Origin: Methanobrevibacter sp.
Lineage (GTDB): Archaea; Methanobacteriota; Methanobacteria; Methanobacteriales; Methanobacteriaceae
DNA: 38,400 nt
Direction of reading: 5' to 3'
Assembly (NCBI GenBank): GCA_017646885.1
Contig: JAGCLR010000171.1
Location: forward strand, 1-38,400
Made by a program: the position numbers and the translations under genes. Within the stretch, counting starts at the first letter, position 1, and every line of letters begins with the position of its first letter. The notes below the pieces were generated by a model. It searched no databases. It worked only from the letters and a program-made list of their open reading frames with translations, and was not told the origin of the DNA. Below, one piece after another: positions 1 to 7,223 of the stretch.

Positions 1-632
1 TCATCTATTCTTCTTGCAAGAACATCATCAGCATCTCTTTGAGATTTGTAGAGCATAAATGAATTGTCTACATCTCGTTTGTAGCTGTCGAAGAATGCAT
101 CGGTGATCGCTTTGTTAGTCTGCATCATTCCCTCATAATACTGTTTTGTAGTAGCGAGGTATTCTGCTGCCTGTGATCTTTCAATGTAGAGTTCCTCATT
201 TGTGATGCCTGCGACTTTGCTGCAATTGCCCACACATCCACCAAATAGACCTGATAGCAATCCACCACCATTGCAGTTTCCTAATCCATTAAGTGCACCG
301 AGTGCTGTACCAATTATCATTTGTTTTCAATGATGGTCGTTAATCATCATCCGTTCTCTTATGAACTGCTTTATGTTACCATAAAGATAAGACTATATCT
401 TCATCTTTCGATGTCCCCCATTTCCAATCACTTGATTGTACTTCCTTTCGGAATAGTCGTTGAACCTTCAATATTTCTATTGCTTGGCTGCTGATTGACC
501 ATATAGGTTGTTCCAGCAATTAAGGGGATTTATCCTGAGCCTAATAGGTTAACCCAGTGTAAGACCAGCGTTTGCTTTTGCCATAGAAGGTACTTCGTGA
601 TGATCCATTTTGTTTTCAATAATTTCAGCCAT
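1..632 (-). CDS. Intron-split phage protein, glycine-rich N-terminus (partial at left edge)
   Basis: The coding sequence is a join of exon 1 (632 down to 552, 27 codons) and exon 2 (317 down to the window edge). A group I intron separates them. Exon 1 begins MAEIIENKMDHHEVPSM and ends in GLTLG. Unspliced, the very next codon is TAA, so the protein would be truncated at 27 residues. After splicing, the frame continues into IIGTALGALNGLG and a Gly/Cys-rich stretch, then a charged helical region that is open at the left edge. This pattern (short polar N-terminus, Gly/Ala-rich hydrophobic stretch, helical tail) resembles small uncharacterised proteins often found near phage structural genes. I do not recognise a specific family. 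Exon 2 alone could start at an ATG at 320, but that ATG straddles the 3' splice site, which argues that it is not the native start. Confidence 0.85.
318..551 (-). ncRNA. Group I self-splicing intron, ORF-less, subgroup IA-like
   Basis: All coordinates are read on the minus strand. P1 pairs the exon end CUGGGU (557-552) with the internal guide GCUCAG (540-535), placing the canonical U·G wobble at the splice site. The ligated 3' exon AUAAUUGG (317-310) pairs with the guide extension CCUAUUAG (6 of 8 positions), giving P10. P3 pairs UCCCC (528-524) with the GGGGGA region (419-414). P4 uses GCUG (517-514) and CAGC (around 493-487). P7 pairs GACUA (458-454) with UAGUC (395-391). R-type (TTCAACGACTA) and S-type (AAGATATAGTC) core sequences are present. 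Hairpins between the P7 5' strand and P3 3' strand (453-442 with a GAAA loop, and 438-425) are P7.1/P7.2, typical of subgroup IA. P8 (413-402) has a GAAA loop and P9 (386-369) a GUAA loop. The last intron base is G (318). At 234 nt there is no room for a homing endonuclease. Confidence 0.93.
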
Positions 633-664
633 AGTTGTAAGTTTGTTTTTGATTGTATATATTT

Positions 665-678
665 TGAATTGCAATTCA
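665..678. promoter_or_regulatory. 14-bp perfect palindrome between divergent genes
   Basis: TGAATTGCAATTCA is a perfect 14-bp inverted repeat in the divergent region between the intron-containing gene (start 632) and the 758 gene. It sits 33 bp upstream of the minus-strand start. It could be a dimeric-protein operator, but no binding protein is identifiable and short AT-rich palindromes can arise by chance. Confidence 0.3.
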
Positions 679-721
679 TATACATAATACTTGGCGAGGC
701 AAAAATTACAAAAAATTATTT

Positions 722-734
722 TTTGTTATATTTG
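722..734 (+). promoter_or_regulatory. Early/host-type promoter motif
   Basis: TTTGTTATATTTG followed by TAGTA. TATATTTG matches the Bacteroidota -7 consensus TAnnTTTG. It is 24 nt upstream of the ATG at 758 and near-identical to the motif before the vWA gene at 32542. No clear TTTG -33 box is present at the expected spacing here. Confidence 0.6.
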
Positions 735-757
735 TAGTATAACAAATTTAATAATAT

Positions 758-1015
758 ATGTTCGGATATAAATTAATTAGAGAAGTAGAGATTGAGAATC
801 TCAAAAAGCAATTATCAGATATTAAGACAATTGCAAACACACAAGCAAATCGTATTGTAGAATTGGAAAAAACGGTTAAGGAACAGGAAACTGTTATCGC
901 CAACTTGACTAATACAGCAAAAGTTAATAGCGAAGTTAATGAAGAAAAGGTCGAAAAGCCTGTTAAGAAAGTAAGAAGAAAGAGTTCAAAGAAAAACACT
1001 AAAAAGGAAGAGTAA
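758..1015 (+). CDS. Small coiled-coil protein of unknown function
   Basis: An 85-residue protein I do not recognise. Residues about 8-55 form a heptad-rich, probably coiled-coil helix (EIENLKKQL ... IVELEKTVKEQE). The C-terminal 25 residues are strongly basic (KKVRRKSSKK). It is the first gene of a two-gene plus-strand unit: its TAA is followed after 2 nt by the ATG of the Cys-rich gene. The start is supported by an early-type promoter 24 nt upstream and by the absence of an in-frame upstream ATG close by. A reverse-strand ORF over the same DNA is a shadow. The basic tail may bind nucleic acid; that is inference. Confidence 0.75.
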   Translation: MFGYKLIREVEIENLKKQLSDIKTIANTQANRIVELEKTVKEQETVIANLTNTAKVNSEVNEEKVEKPVKKVRRKSSKKNTKKEE

Positions 1016-1017
1016 TT

Positions 1018-1743
1018 ATGAGAAAATTTGAAGGAAATATTAATGGTAATATTTATACTGATAAGAAGGAGTTTGATAAGGCACTTTTGTTAATGGATGA
1101 TAAAGGTGAAATGTGTGTATCGTATAGATATGTGTTCGTTTCTGATACAAATGATAATTCTGAATTGAAGTGTGATTCAAATGACAATAAGAATTATGTT
1201 TCGGAAGATCAGTATGTTAAGAATATTACTGATAAGAAAGATGTTGACCTTGATGCTGAACTTATAAATAAGTTAAAAACTTCAAATAATAAGTCGCACA
1301 TTAAGGATGTTGTTAATAAGAAGATTACTTATTTCGACAATAAGATTTCAAATAATTTGCTACATATTAACGATCTAAAGTCTGATCGCGATAAACTTGA
1401 AGAGAAGATGATTAAGATTAATAATCAGATTAAAACTCTGGATGACGCTAATAATAATTATCATTTGAATAAGGAGTATTATACAAAGATTAATGATTTG
1501 CTTATTGAAACAACAGATGCTTCAGATTCAAAGAATGAGCATGAATGTGGTTGTGGATGTAATGATAATAAGTGCACTTGTGGATGTGTTAGCAACGAAT
1601 GTGAATGTGGTGATGATAAGGATGAGGCAATTACAGTAAATGATATATGTAAAATGTCGCCATATGAACTTATGAAGTATTTTCGCAATAAAAAGGTTTA
1701 TACTTTAGGAGATTTGGTTGAGTATTTTATTAAGAATTGTTAA
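1018..1743 (+). CDS. Protein with metallothionein-like Cys cluster
   Basis: A 241-residue protein. Residues about 1-40 resemble a small globular N-terminus, residues about 90-165 are predicted to be helical or coiled coil, and residues 177-197 hold eight cysteines in CxC pairs (C177, 179, 181, 186, 188, 190, 195, 197). The cluster is followed by an acidic run and a C-terminal helical segment (MSPYELMKYFRNKKVYTLG). CxC clusters of this density are typical of metallothionein-like metal-binding segments, so metal or zinc binding is inferred; no family assignment can be made. It lies 2 nt downstream of the 758 gene and is followed by a strong terminator. Confidence 0.75.
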   Translation: MRKFEGNINGNIYTDKKEFDKALLLMDDKGEMCVSYRYVFVSDTNDNSELKCDSNDNKNYVSEDQYVKNITDKKDVDLDAELINKLKTSNNKSHIKDVVNKKITYFDNKISNNLLHINDLKSDRDKLEEKMIKINNQIKTLDDANNNYHLNKEYYTKINDLLIETTDASDSKNEHECGCGCNDNKCTCGCVSNECECGDDKDEAITVNDICKMSPYELMKYFRNKKVYTLGDLVEYFIKNC

Positions 1744-1745
1744 AA

Positions 1746-1772
1746 AAAAGAGAGGATTAAATCCTCTCTTTT
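1746..1772. terminator. Bidirectional intrinsic terminator
   Basis: Stem AAAAGAGAGGA / TCCTCTCTTTT with a 5-nt loop, A-rich on one side and T-rich on the other. It lies between the convergent Cys-rich gene (ends 1743) and holin-like gene (ends 1794) and can serve both. Confidence 0.85.
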
Positions 1773-1793
1773 TGATGTTTTTAAATAATGATG

Positions 1794-2072
1794 TTATTCT
1801 CCTCCGCCGTTATTGTATTTATTTTTTTGACCATCGTGTTTTTTGTCAAATGCGGTATCGGCAATGCCCAATCCTAATAAAGCACCGCCAGTTATAATAA
1901 GTGTGTCTATGGCGGAACTCAACCAAGATGCGTCTTCTTTAAAAAATACGCAGGCGACAACCATTAAAGTCATTACTACTATCACAAAAGAACCCAATAC
2001 TCTTTTTGATGATACTCTGTTGTTGTTTCCTAAAATCATTGACATCAACAATGATTTATTACCTTTTGCCAT
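1794..2072 (-). CDS. Small two-helix membrane protein, holin-like
   Basis: A 92-residue protein beginning MAKGNKSLLMSM. A basic segment (SSKRVLGS) leads into a first membrane helix (about residues 29-47) and then a second (about 55-77, rich in Gly/Ala/Leu). The tail is charged and Asn/Gly-rich (KKHDGQKNKYNNGGGE). Size and topology fit phage holins and small holin-like proteins of Bacteroidota phages, but no diagnostic motif proves a role in lysis. A longer ORF reading extends to 2279, but the ATG at 2072 fits the late-type promoter 35 nt upstream. The N-terminal part of the 2113 ORF would otherwise overlap this gene. The endolysin gene is far away, at 25608. Confidence 0.72.
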   Translation of the reverse strand: MAKGNKSLLMSMILGNNNRVSSKRVLGSFVIVVMTLMVVACVFFKEDASWLSSAIDTLIITGGALLGLGIADTAFDKKHDGQKNKYNNGGGE

Positions 2073-2073
2073 T

Positions 2074-2085
2074 TTTGTTATATTT
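2074..2085 (+). promoter_or_regulatory. Early-type promoter motif
   Basis: TTTGTTATATTT, 27 nt before the ATG at 2113. It matches the motif at 722. It faces the late-type octamer at 2108-2115 on the other strand, so predicted transcripts from the two promoters would overlap at their 5' ends. Confidence 0.5.
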
Positions 2086-2107
2086 ATTGTATATATAATA
2101 TATAGAG

Positions 2108-2115
2108 TATTTATG
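2108..2115 (-). promoter_or_regulatory. Late-type promoter octamer CATAAATA
   Basis: CATAAATA on the minus strand, 35 nt upstream of the holin-like gene start (2072). Its CAT is the complement of the plus-strand ATG at 2113-2115. Confidence 0.7.
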
Positions 2116-2697
2116 TTAAAAATTGGAATGGACAAAACGGATAGAAATTTCCGCAAGTTTGAATATGATGATGAGAGGATGTATGGAAATCCGCAGATGT
2201 TTAAGGTGTTATATGAAGAGACTGGTGTATTTGGCGAGGTTCTGTGTTCAAATGTAATATCTATTAAAAAATCAACCAATGCATATAATCATTTTTTAGA
2301 TATTCCTATATATGGTACCGCTAAAACAGAAGATGTGTCTAAATCCAAACCAACAGTTAGTGTGAATGAAAATGTTGTTGATACAAAACCTGTGGTTGTG
2401 ACTGAAGAAAAGAAGAAAACTAAAACTTCAAAATCAAAGACAAAGGGCGAGACGCTAAAAGGAAAGCCAGCGGAAATTAAAGAAGTTTCTCTTGAACTTG
2501 CTCCATCGGCATTTTATCCAAAATCATATGAGTATGATGTTTTGTCAATAGATAATATTTCATATACCGAGGATGTTAAATATAAATTAAATGAACTCGG
2601 TAAAGACGGATGGGAAGTATGTGGATTTCAGATGGTGCAAAAGTTATTTGGTGGTGGTGCTCAAGCAATCATCATAATGAAAAAAGGACTGAATTAA
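2113..2697 (+). CDS. DUF4177-like domain protein
   Basis: A 194-residue protein starting MLKIGMDKTDRNF; an alternative ATG is at 2128. The first about 60 residues are of unknown fold. A Lys/Thr-rich linker spans about residues 75-125, and a C-terminal domain (about 135-194) has the pattern YEYDVLSIDN...LNELGKDGWEVCGF...IIIMKK. That pattern is characteristic of DUF4177-type small domains (a strand, then an LNxxGxxGWE helix-turn, then a final strand). Function is unknown for that family. The open frame extends upstream to 1843 but there overlaps the holin-like gene on the other strand, and that extension is rejected. An early-type promoter lies just upstream. It ends in a shared terminator. Confidence 0.7.
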   Translation: MLKIGMDKTDRNFRKFEYDDERMYGNPQMFKVLYEETGVFGEVLCSNVISIKKSTNAYNHFLDIPIYGTAKTEDVSKSKPTVSVNENVVDTKPVVVTEEKKKTKTSKSKTKGETLKGKPAEIKEVSLELAPSAFYPKSYEYDVLSIDNISYTEDVKYKLNELGKDGWEVCGFQMVQKLFGGGAQAIIIMKKGLN

Positions 2698-2708
2698 TCA
2701 GTCCTTTT
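2682..2708. terminator. Bidirectional terminator overlapping a stop codon
   Basis: Stem AAAAGGACTGA / TCAGTCCTTTT with loop ATTAA. The loop contains the TAA stop of the 2113 gene. It is followed by TTAT on the plus strand and a T-run on the minus strand, and lies between convergent genes. Confidence 0.85.
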
Positions 2709-2709
2709 A

Positions 2710-3114
2710 TTATTTTCTAACAACACCACCCAAGCGGTCTGCTCGCTTTTCGGTGTAAAATTTGTAATATCCATTGCGTGTATATGGAACTAATCTTCCA
2801 TACATCCAAGCCCATATTATAGATGGTAGTCCAATAACAATTAAATATAAAGGTCCAAACATTCTTGAATCTCTGGTGTGCCCCCATTCGTGATCCCAAA
2901 TATCTTTTCTTTTGTTTTTATCCCCATATGATTTTTGAAGGATAATGTAATTGCCGAGTGATATACCACCAGACATTTTTTCAGAAACAACATAAGTAAT
3001 ACCTTTGTATTTCTCTTTTGAAATATGAGGTTTTATAAAAAGCATTACAATCAATCCTAATAAATTTTGAGGAAGTTGCCAAATGTAAAGGAAGAATTCT
3101 TTCAAAGCGTTCAT
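2710..3114 (-). CDS. Membrane protein with HEWGH metalloprotease-like motif
   Basis: A 134-residue protein. There is a hydrophobic helix near the N-terminus (about residues 8-27), a polar strand-rich middle, and then DHEWGHTRDSRMFGPLYL, where HEWGH fits the HExxH zinc-metallopeptidase signature. This is followed by a second hydrophobic helix (LYLIVIGLPSIIWAWMYG) and a C-terminal KRADRLGG motif whose acidic residue could be the third ligand. Short HExGHxxQSR-type membrane proteins are widespread in Bacteroidota and phage genomes and are usually uncharacterised. Catalysis is inferred from the motif only. A late-type promoter sits 29 nt upstream. Confidence 0.75.
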   Translation of the reverse strand: MNALKEFFLYIWQLPQNLLGLIVMLFIKPHISKEKYKGITYVVSEKMSGGISLGNYIILQKSYGDKNKRKDIWDHEWGHTRDSRMFGPLYLIVIGLPSIIWAWMYGRLVPYTRNGYYKFYTEKRADRLGGVVRK

Positions 3115-3143
3115 GTTGTATTGTTTTTGTTTATATCTTATCT

Positions 3144-3151
3144 TATTTATG
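3144..3151 (-). promoter_or_regulatory. Late-type promoter octamer CATAAATA
   Basis: CATAAATA on the minus strand, 29 nt upstream of the HEWGH gene start (3114). It lies directly after the terminator of the preceding gene. Confidence 0.65.
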
Positions 3152-3181
3152 AAAAAAGATGTGGAGCATGCCCCACATCTT
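3152..3181 (-). terminator. Intrinsic terminator of the 714-residue gene
   Basis: On the minus strand, stem AAGATGTGG / CCACATCTT (loop contains GCATGC) is followed by a run of T. It lies immediately after the stop codon at 3185. Confidence 0.85.
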
Positions 3182-3184
3182 CAA

Positions 3185-5329
3185 TTATTTATTTTCATCT
3201 TTGTCAGTCCCTTTTGGTTCAGAGTCAGACATTTTGAAATCTTTATTATATAAATCTTTATACTCTTTTAGGAACTTTTCGATATCCTCATAATGTTCTG
3301 GCTTTATTTCTACAAATGCATTTTTATTTATAATTTTGTCAGATGTTGGATCGAAACATTTATATAATTTTTTATTATTTTTTACGACAAACCAAGGTTT
3401 TTGATTTTTCAATAACATATGTGCTTCCAATCTAACCAAATATTCTGCAAGTCTTGAAGATACACTATTTCCAATTTTTATATGTTTATGTATTAGTTTT
3501 ATTATGGCTTCTTTATTTTCTATAGATATATCGTTTTCATATTCCCCGCTGTCTTTAAATATTTTTGTTTTAAAGTCATTGTGTAATATATTAAAAAGAT
3601 TATCACCATCGCTGAAAGTTAAGAAATATCTTGGTATTGGTACAACTTCTGTGTGTGTTGTTTCTTTCCCGTCTTTTGTTGTCTTTTTGGTCGTTTTTTT
3701 TGTACCAATAATGTTACGGAATATGGGGGATTCATTTTTGTCTAATAAACAGTTTCTTTTAATATCTTGTTCACCAATATTAAATCCAAAATAATCCGCA
3801 GATGGTTTGCCCTTAATGGCATTTCTAATGGATTTTTCGCCCATCATATAGTATATAGTATGGTCTTGGTCTACAATTGAAGTATAGAAATCTCTCATTT
3901 TTTCTACTTTAATAATATCCAAATTACTCATAGCACTAAAAAAAGTATTTGTCAATTCCACATCGGTAAATAATAGATATTTATATAAAGGATTTTTTTC
4001 TATCAATTCTTTATATGCATCTTTTCCGTCATCAGATTGGAAAAAAACTCTCAAGCATTTTTGTTCAGTGTCATCAAAAGTATCATTAAATTCATCAAAT
4101 GAAAAATTCTCTGTTGAATCTTTTAGTTTTTCTTCGTATAATTTCTTTCCTTCTTCAAGATTTTTTTTCCTTTCTTCTTCCTCTTTTTCGAAGTCAAGTT
4201 TATTTTTTTCTATTTCAATCTCATTTCTGCGTTCATCTTCTGCATCCTTAATGAGTTCAATAAGTTTTTTCTGATTTTCCAAATTGAAAACACTAGACAT
4301 CTTGATGAAGTTATTGTTAATACCATGATTTGTATTAATAGCATATTCTTCTGCCGCAGATATTAACATTTCACCATATGGTACCAAATCAACATCATTA
4401 CCAGCCATTTTTGTAATACTATTTTTCAATGCATCCATTTCTTTCTGGCTATCTTCATTGATATACTGTTTAATCTGTTCGAGAGTTCTGGTATATGTAT
4501 TGTTGTGTTGATCTTCCCAAAGTGATCTCAATGGATTATTTTGATAATCTGCCTTTTTTTGCCTGTATGCCGATTCGGTGTTCTTTCTGATAATTTCAAT
4601 TTTATCTTTCAGTTCTTTATTTTTATTACCTTTAAGGAATTTGTTTTTTCCATCACACAACTGTTCTGTCAACAATCGCATAGCCTCATTCAGAGTGAGG
4701 ATTTTTGTCGTAAATTCAGAATCTTCTTCGCTCTCAAATGACTTCTGCAATATAAGATTTTCAAATTGATCAAAATTCAATTGCATAACCAAAAGATTTC
4801 TTCTAATAGTTTGTTTGATAATACTAAGGAAATACTTATATGCCTTTCTTGTCATAAAGACACTTCTAATAGGAGAGAATAATATACCAAAATTCACTGC
4901 TGCCGCAATTGAAGCCGAACCAATGAATCCAGCAAAGTCAATCTCACCTTCGCTACCAATCATTGTCAAAGTATCAAATGCCTGTGATTGAACCGACTTG
5001 ATCGCATCTTTTATCGTTTCAATGGCAGCAAGTTTAGATTTTGAATTTGGGTTTGCATCAATTTTAGTTTTGATATCTTCAAATCCTTTATTCAAACCAT
5101 CCAAAGCATCTTTAATGCTTTTTTCAAGTTCCTTTCCCTTTTCAATCTCATCGGCGAGAGCGGCTTGAATGAATTTACTAGAACGCTTGTTTATAGATCT
5201 CCTGAGAAATCCTTCGCTCACTTCGTTTTTATCTTTAATATCTTCTTCTATAAATTGACGATATATCACACTTTCAACCTGTCTGATATTCATCTTTCTA
5301 TAATCTTCAAATGTTAAAATGTTATTCAT
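3185..5329 (-). CDS. Large helical protein of unknown function, possibly virion-associated
   Basis: A 714-residue protein I do not recognise. It starts MNNILTFEDYRKM and is highly charged and mostly helical. A hydrophobic Gly/Ala-rich segment lies around residues 133-157 (FAGFIGSASIAAAVNFGILF). Long coiled-coil stretches occur around 375-410 (Glu/Lys-rich, EIEKNKLDFEKEEEERKK). The C-terminal third looks more globular and ends in an acidic/basic tail. A late-type promoter 22 nt upstream and a private terminator suggest expression with virion genes as a single-gene unit. Candidate roles are an internal virion, scaffold or ejected protein; none can be demonstrated from sequence. Confidence 0.8.
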   Translation of the reverse strand: MNNILTFEDYRKMNIRQVESVIYRQFIEEDIKDKNEVSEGFLRRSINKRSSKFIQAALADEIEKGKELEKSIKDALDGLNKGFEDIKTKIDANPNSKSKLAAIETIKDAIKSVQSQAFDTLTMIGSEGEIDFAGFIGSASIAAAVNFGILFSPIRSVFMTRKAYKYFLSIIKQTIRRNLLVMQLNFDQFENLILQKSFESEEDSEFTTKILTLNEAMRLLTEQLCDGKNKFLKGNKNKELKDKIEIIRKNTESAYRQKKADYQNNPLRSLWEDQHNNTYTRTLEQIKQYINEDSQKEMDALKNSITKMAGNDVDLVPYGEMLISAAEEYAINTNHGINNNFIKMSSVFNLENQKKLIELIKDAEDERRNEIEIEKNKLDFEKEEEERKKNLEEGKKLYEEKLKDSTENFSFDEFNDTFDDTEQKCLRVFFQSDDGKDAYKELIEKNPLYKYLLFTDVELTNTFFSAMSNLDIIKVEKMRDFYTSIVDQDHTIYYMMGEKSIRNAIKGKPSADYFGFNIGEQDIKRNCLLDKNESPIFRNIIGTKKTTKKTTKDGKETTHTEVVPIPRYFLTFSDGDNLFNILHNDFKTKIFKDSGEYENDISIENKEAIIKLIHKHIKIGNSVSSRLAEYLVRLEAHMLLKNQKPWFVVKNNKKLYKCFDPTSDKIINKNAFVEIKPEHYEDIEKFLKEYKDLYNKDFKMSDSEPKGTDKDENK

Positions 5330-5351
5330 TTTTCTATACGAATATATATTA

Positions 5352-5359
5352 TATTTATG
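5352..5359 (-). promoter_or_regulatory. Late-type promoter octamer CATAAATA
   Basis: CATAAATA on the minus strand, 22 nt upstream of the ATG at 5329 and abutting the stop codon of the preceding Cys-rich gene (5360). Confidence 0.7.
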
Positions 5360-5566
5360 TTACCACTTATCTTTGGGGCAATTCTCTGTATTCATTTTTG
5401 CTTTCTTATCTAAATAACAACCACAAATTTTACAAGACCATTTTTCATTGTCAAAATTATTACAATTTTTACATGTGGTTAATCGCTCTATATAAACATC
5501 TATAGACACTCGCTGACCAAATCTAATATATTTGATGATTGCTTTTAAAAATCTTATAATTCTCAT
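5360..5566 (-). CDS. Small Cys-rich (zinc-ribbon-like) protein
   Basis: A 68-residue protein with a basic, amphipathic N-terminal third (residues 1-25), then CKNC (C32, C35) and CKICGC (C45, C48, C50), and a final NCPKDKW (C63). The spacing CxxC...CxxCGC...KAKM...CPxxKW is a recurrent pattern of small phage and bacterial proteins thought to bind zinc. The biochemical role is unknown. It is divergent from the first fibre gene and has an early-type motif 26 nt upstream. Its stop abuts the promoter of the 714-residue gene. Confidence 0.75.
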   Translation of the reverse strand: MRIIRFLKAIIKYIRFGQRVSIDVYIERLTTCKNCNNFDNEKWSCKICGCYLDKKAKMNTENCPKDKW

Positions 5567-5592
5567 AATAAATCATACTTTTTTATCTAATA

Positions 5593-5604
5593 AAATATAA
5601 CAAA
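5593..5604 (-). promoter_or_regulatory. Early-type promoter motif
   Basis: TTTGTTATATTT on the minus strand, 26 nt upstream of the ATG at 5566. It is back to back with the late-type octamer at 5612 that drives the fibre cluster. Confidence 0.5.
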
Positions 5605-5611
5605 GCATGTG

Positions 5612-5619
5612 CATAAATA
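5612..5619 (+). promoter_or_regulatory. Late-type promoter octamer CATAAATA
   Basis: CATAAATA followed by TATAAGG, 32 nt upstream of the first tail-fibre gene (ATG 5652). Confidence 0.75.
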
Positions 5620-5651
5620 TATAAGGAAAATATGCATACAAATAATATAAC

Positions 5652-6029
5652 ATGGGCGAACTAATTGATAAAAACAAGTATTTAGATTTTAATGGTTTAA
5701 GCAGATATGATGAACTCATTAAAAGTTATATAGTATTGGGCGATGAGTCTTTGACTAGTGCTTATAAAACCGCCGATGAAAATCTTGAGATTTCTATCAA
5801 AGGATATATAGATGAAAAGGTGGATTTGAAGCAGAATGTAATTGAAGATTTAGAGTCTATCCGTTCGGGTGCTGCTGCTGGTGCTACCGCACTTCAAACA
5901 GTGCCATCAGAATATATAACCGAAACTGAACTAACGGATAAAAAATATGCGACAACATCGCAAGTTGAAACTTTAATTGATACCGTTACCGCATCGGATA
6001 GCGATATCGATGGTATTTTTGACATGTAA
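5652..6029 (+). CDS. Short tail-fibre-family protein
   Basis: A 125-residue protein. Its N-terminal element KYLDFNGLSRYDELIK (about residues 9-24) is shared with the products starting at 19271 and 20369. It contains one copy of the DLESIRSGAAAGATALQ fibre repeat that dominates the next gene and ends in SDIDGIFDM, the C-terminal peptide shared by four proteins here. These features are typical of modular trimeric fibre proteins of Bacteroidota phages. It is the first gene of the plus-strand fibre cluster, under a late-type promoter. A 35-bp stretch (5862-5896) is identical to 17320-17354. It may be a short adaptor fibre; that is inference. Confidence 0.8.
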   Translation: MGELIDKNKYLDFNGLSRYDELIKSYIVLGDESLTSAYKTADENLEISIKGYIDEKVDLKQNVIEDLESIRSGAAAGATALQTVPSEYITETELTDKKYATTSQVETLIDTVTASDSDIDGIFDM

Positions 6030-6100
6030 AAATGTCTTTTAAAAAGTAGATATTGACATTTAGTCGTCATATCATATAATAAAAAAACAATAATAAATTT

Positions 6101-7192
6101 ATGGCAAATCGCAAATTGGTTGATGTCGGTGGTTTATCTAGATATCACGAGAACCTTAAAGGTATTTTAAACACAAAACAAGACAACATCGAGGATTTAG
6201 AGTCTATCCGTTCGGGTGCTGCTGCTGGTGCTACTGCACTTCAGGCTGTTCCAGCAGAGTATGTAACAGAGACTGAACTCGCTGGTATGAATTATGCTAC
6301 TGTTGAGCAGGTAAACGCAAAGCAGGATGCAATTGAAGATTTAGCAGACATTCGTTCAGGTGCTGCTGCTGGTGCTACTGCACTTCAGGCTGTTCCAGAA
6401 GAGTATGTTACAGAGACAGAACTTGCTGGTATGAATTATGCTACTGTTGAGCAGGTAAACACAAAGCAGGATACAATCGAGGATTTAGCAGACATTCGTT
6501 CGGGTGCTGCTGCTGGTGCTACTGCACTTCAGGCTGTTCCCGCAGAGTATGTAACAGAGACTGAACTTGCTGGTATGAATTATGCTACTGTTGAGCAGGT
6601 AAATGCAAAGCAGGATGCTATTTCTGATTTGGAGTCTATCCGTTTGGGTGCTGCTGCTGGTGCTACTGCACTTCAGGCTGTTCCTGCGGAGTATGTTACA
6701 GAAACTGAACTCGCAGGTATGGGATACTCAACAGTATCTTATGTAGATGAGAAAGTTGCTGCTCTTGTTGATGGTGCTCCTGAAACCCTTAATACACTTG
6801 ATGAGTTGGCTGCAGCATTGAAAGATAATGCAGATATTGTTGATGTATTGAATAACTCTATTGGAACAAAGCAGAACACAATCGAGGATTTGGAGACTAT
6901 CCGTTCAGGTGCTGCTGCTGGTGCTACTGCACTTCAGGCTGTTCCAGCAGAGTATGTTACAGAGACCGAACTCGCAGGAATGAATTATGCTACTGTTGAA
7001 CAGGTAAACGCAAAGCAGGATGCTATTTCTGATTTGGAGACTATCCGTTCAGGTGCTGCTGCTGGTGCTACTGCACTTCAGGCTGTTCCCGCAGAGTATG
7101 TTACAGAGACCGAACTCGCAGGTATGGGATATTTAACTGCTAATGATTTGGTATTCGCAGAAGATGGTGATATTGATGGTTTATTTGCTTAA
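6101..7192 (+). CDS. Repetitive tail-fibre protein with six repeats
   Basis: A 363-residue protein. An N-terminal LVDVGGLSRYHENLK docking-like element is followed by six copies of a 48-residue module (core SGAAAGATALQAVPAEYV, then TETELAGM and VEQVNAKQD). Between copies 4 and 5 lies an inserted DGAPETLNTLDELAAAL element common in phage fibres. The protein ends DGDIDGLFA. The repeats are nearly identical at DNA level with a 144-bp period from about 6188, so copy-number change by recombination is expected to be easy and in frame. The role is inferred to be a structural shaft of a tail fibre. Confidence 0.88.
   Translation: MANRKLVDVGGLSRYHENLKGILNTKQDNIEDLESIRSGAAAGATALQAVPAEYVTETELAGMNYATVEQVNAKQDAIEDLADIRSGAAAGATALQAVPEEYVTETELAGMNYATVEQVNTKQDTIEDLADIRSGAAAGATALQAVPAEYVTETELAGMNYATVEQVNAKQDAISDLESIRLGAAAGATALQAVPAEYVTETELAGMGYSTVSYVDEKVAALVDGAPETLNTLDELAAALKDNADIVDVLNNSIGTKQNTIEDLETIRSGAAAGATALQAVPAEYVTETELAGMNYATVEQVNAKQDAISDLETIRSGAAAGATALQAVPAEYVTETELAGMGYLTANDLVFAEDGDIDGLFA
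6188..7128 (+). repeat. 144-bp in-frame tandem repeats in fibre gene
   Basis: Six copies of a 48-codon unit. Copies 1-3 are strictly tandem. An insert of about 42 codons lies between copies 4 and 5. The shared sequence includes GGTGCTGCTGCTGGTGCTAC in each unit. This is coding repetition, not a CRISPR array. Confidence 0.9.
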
Positions 7193-7223
7193 TAAAAAAA
7201 TAAATTCAGATATATCTTTAAAC

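Noticed and set aside
1843..2112. Upstream extension of the plus-strand 2113 gene
   Set aside because: It overlaps, antisense, the well-formed holin-like gene at 1794-2072 and lies before the predicted promoter and start.
6188..7128. Repeats considered as a CRISPR array
   Set aside because: The repeat is 144 bp, in frame, and encodes a clear fibre module in one open gene; there are no unique spacers or cas genes.
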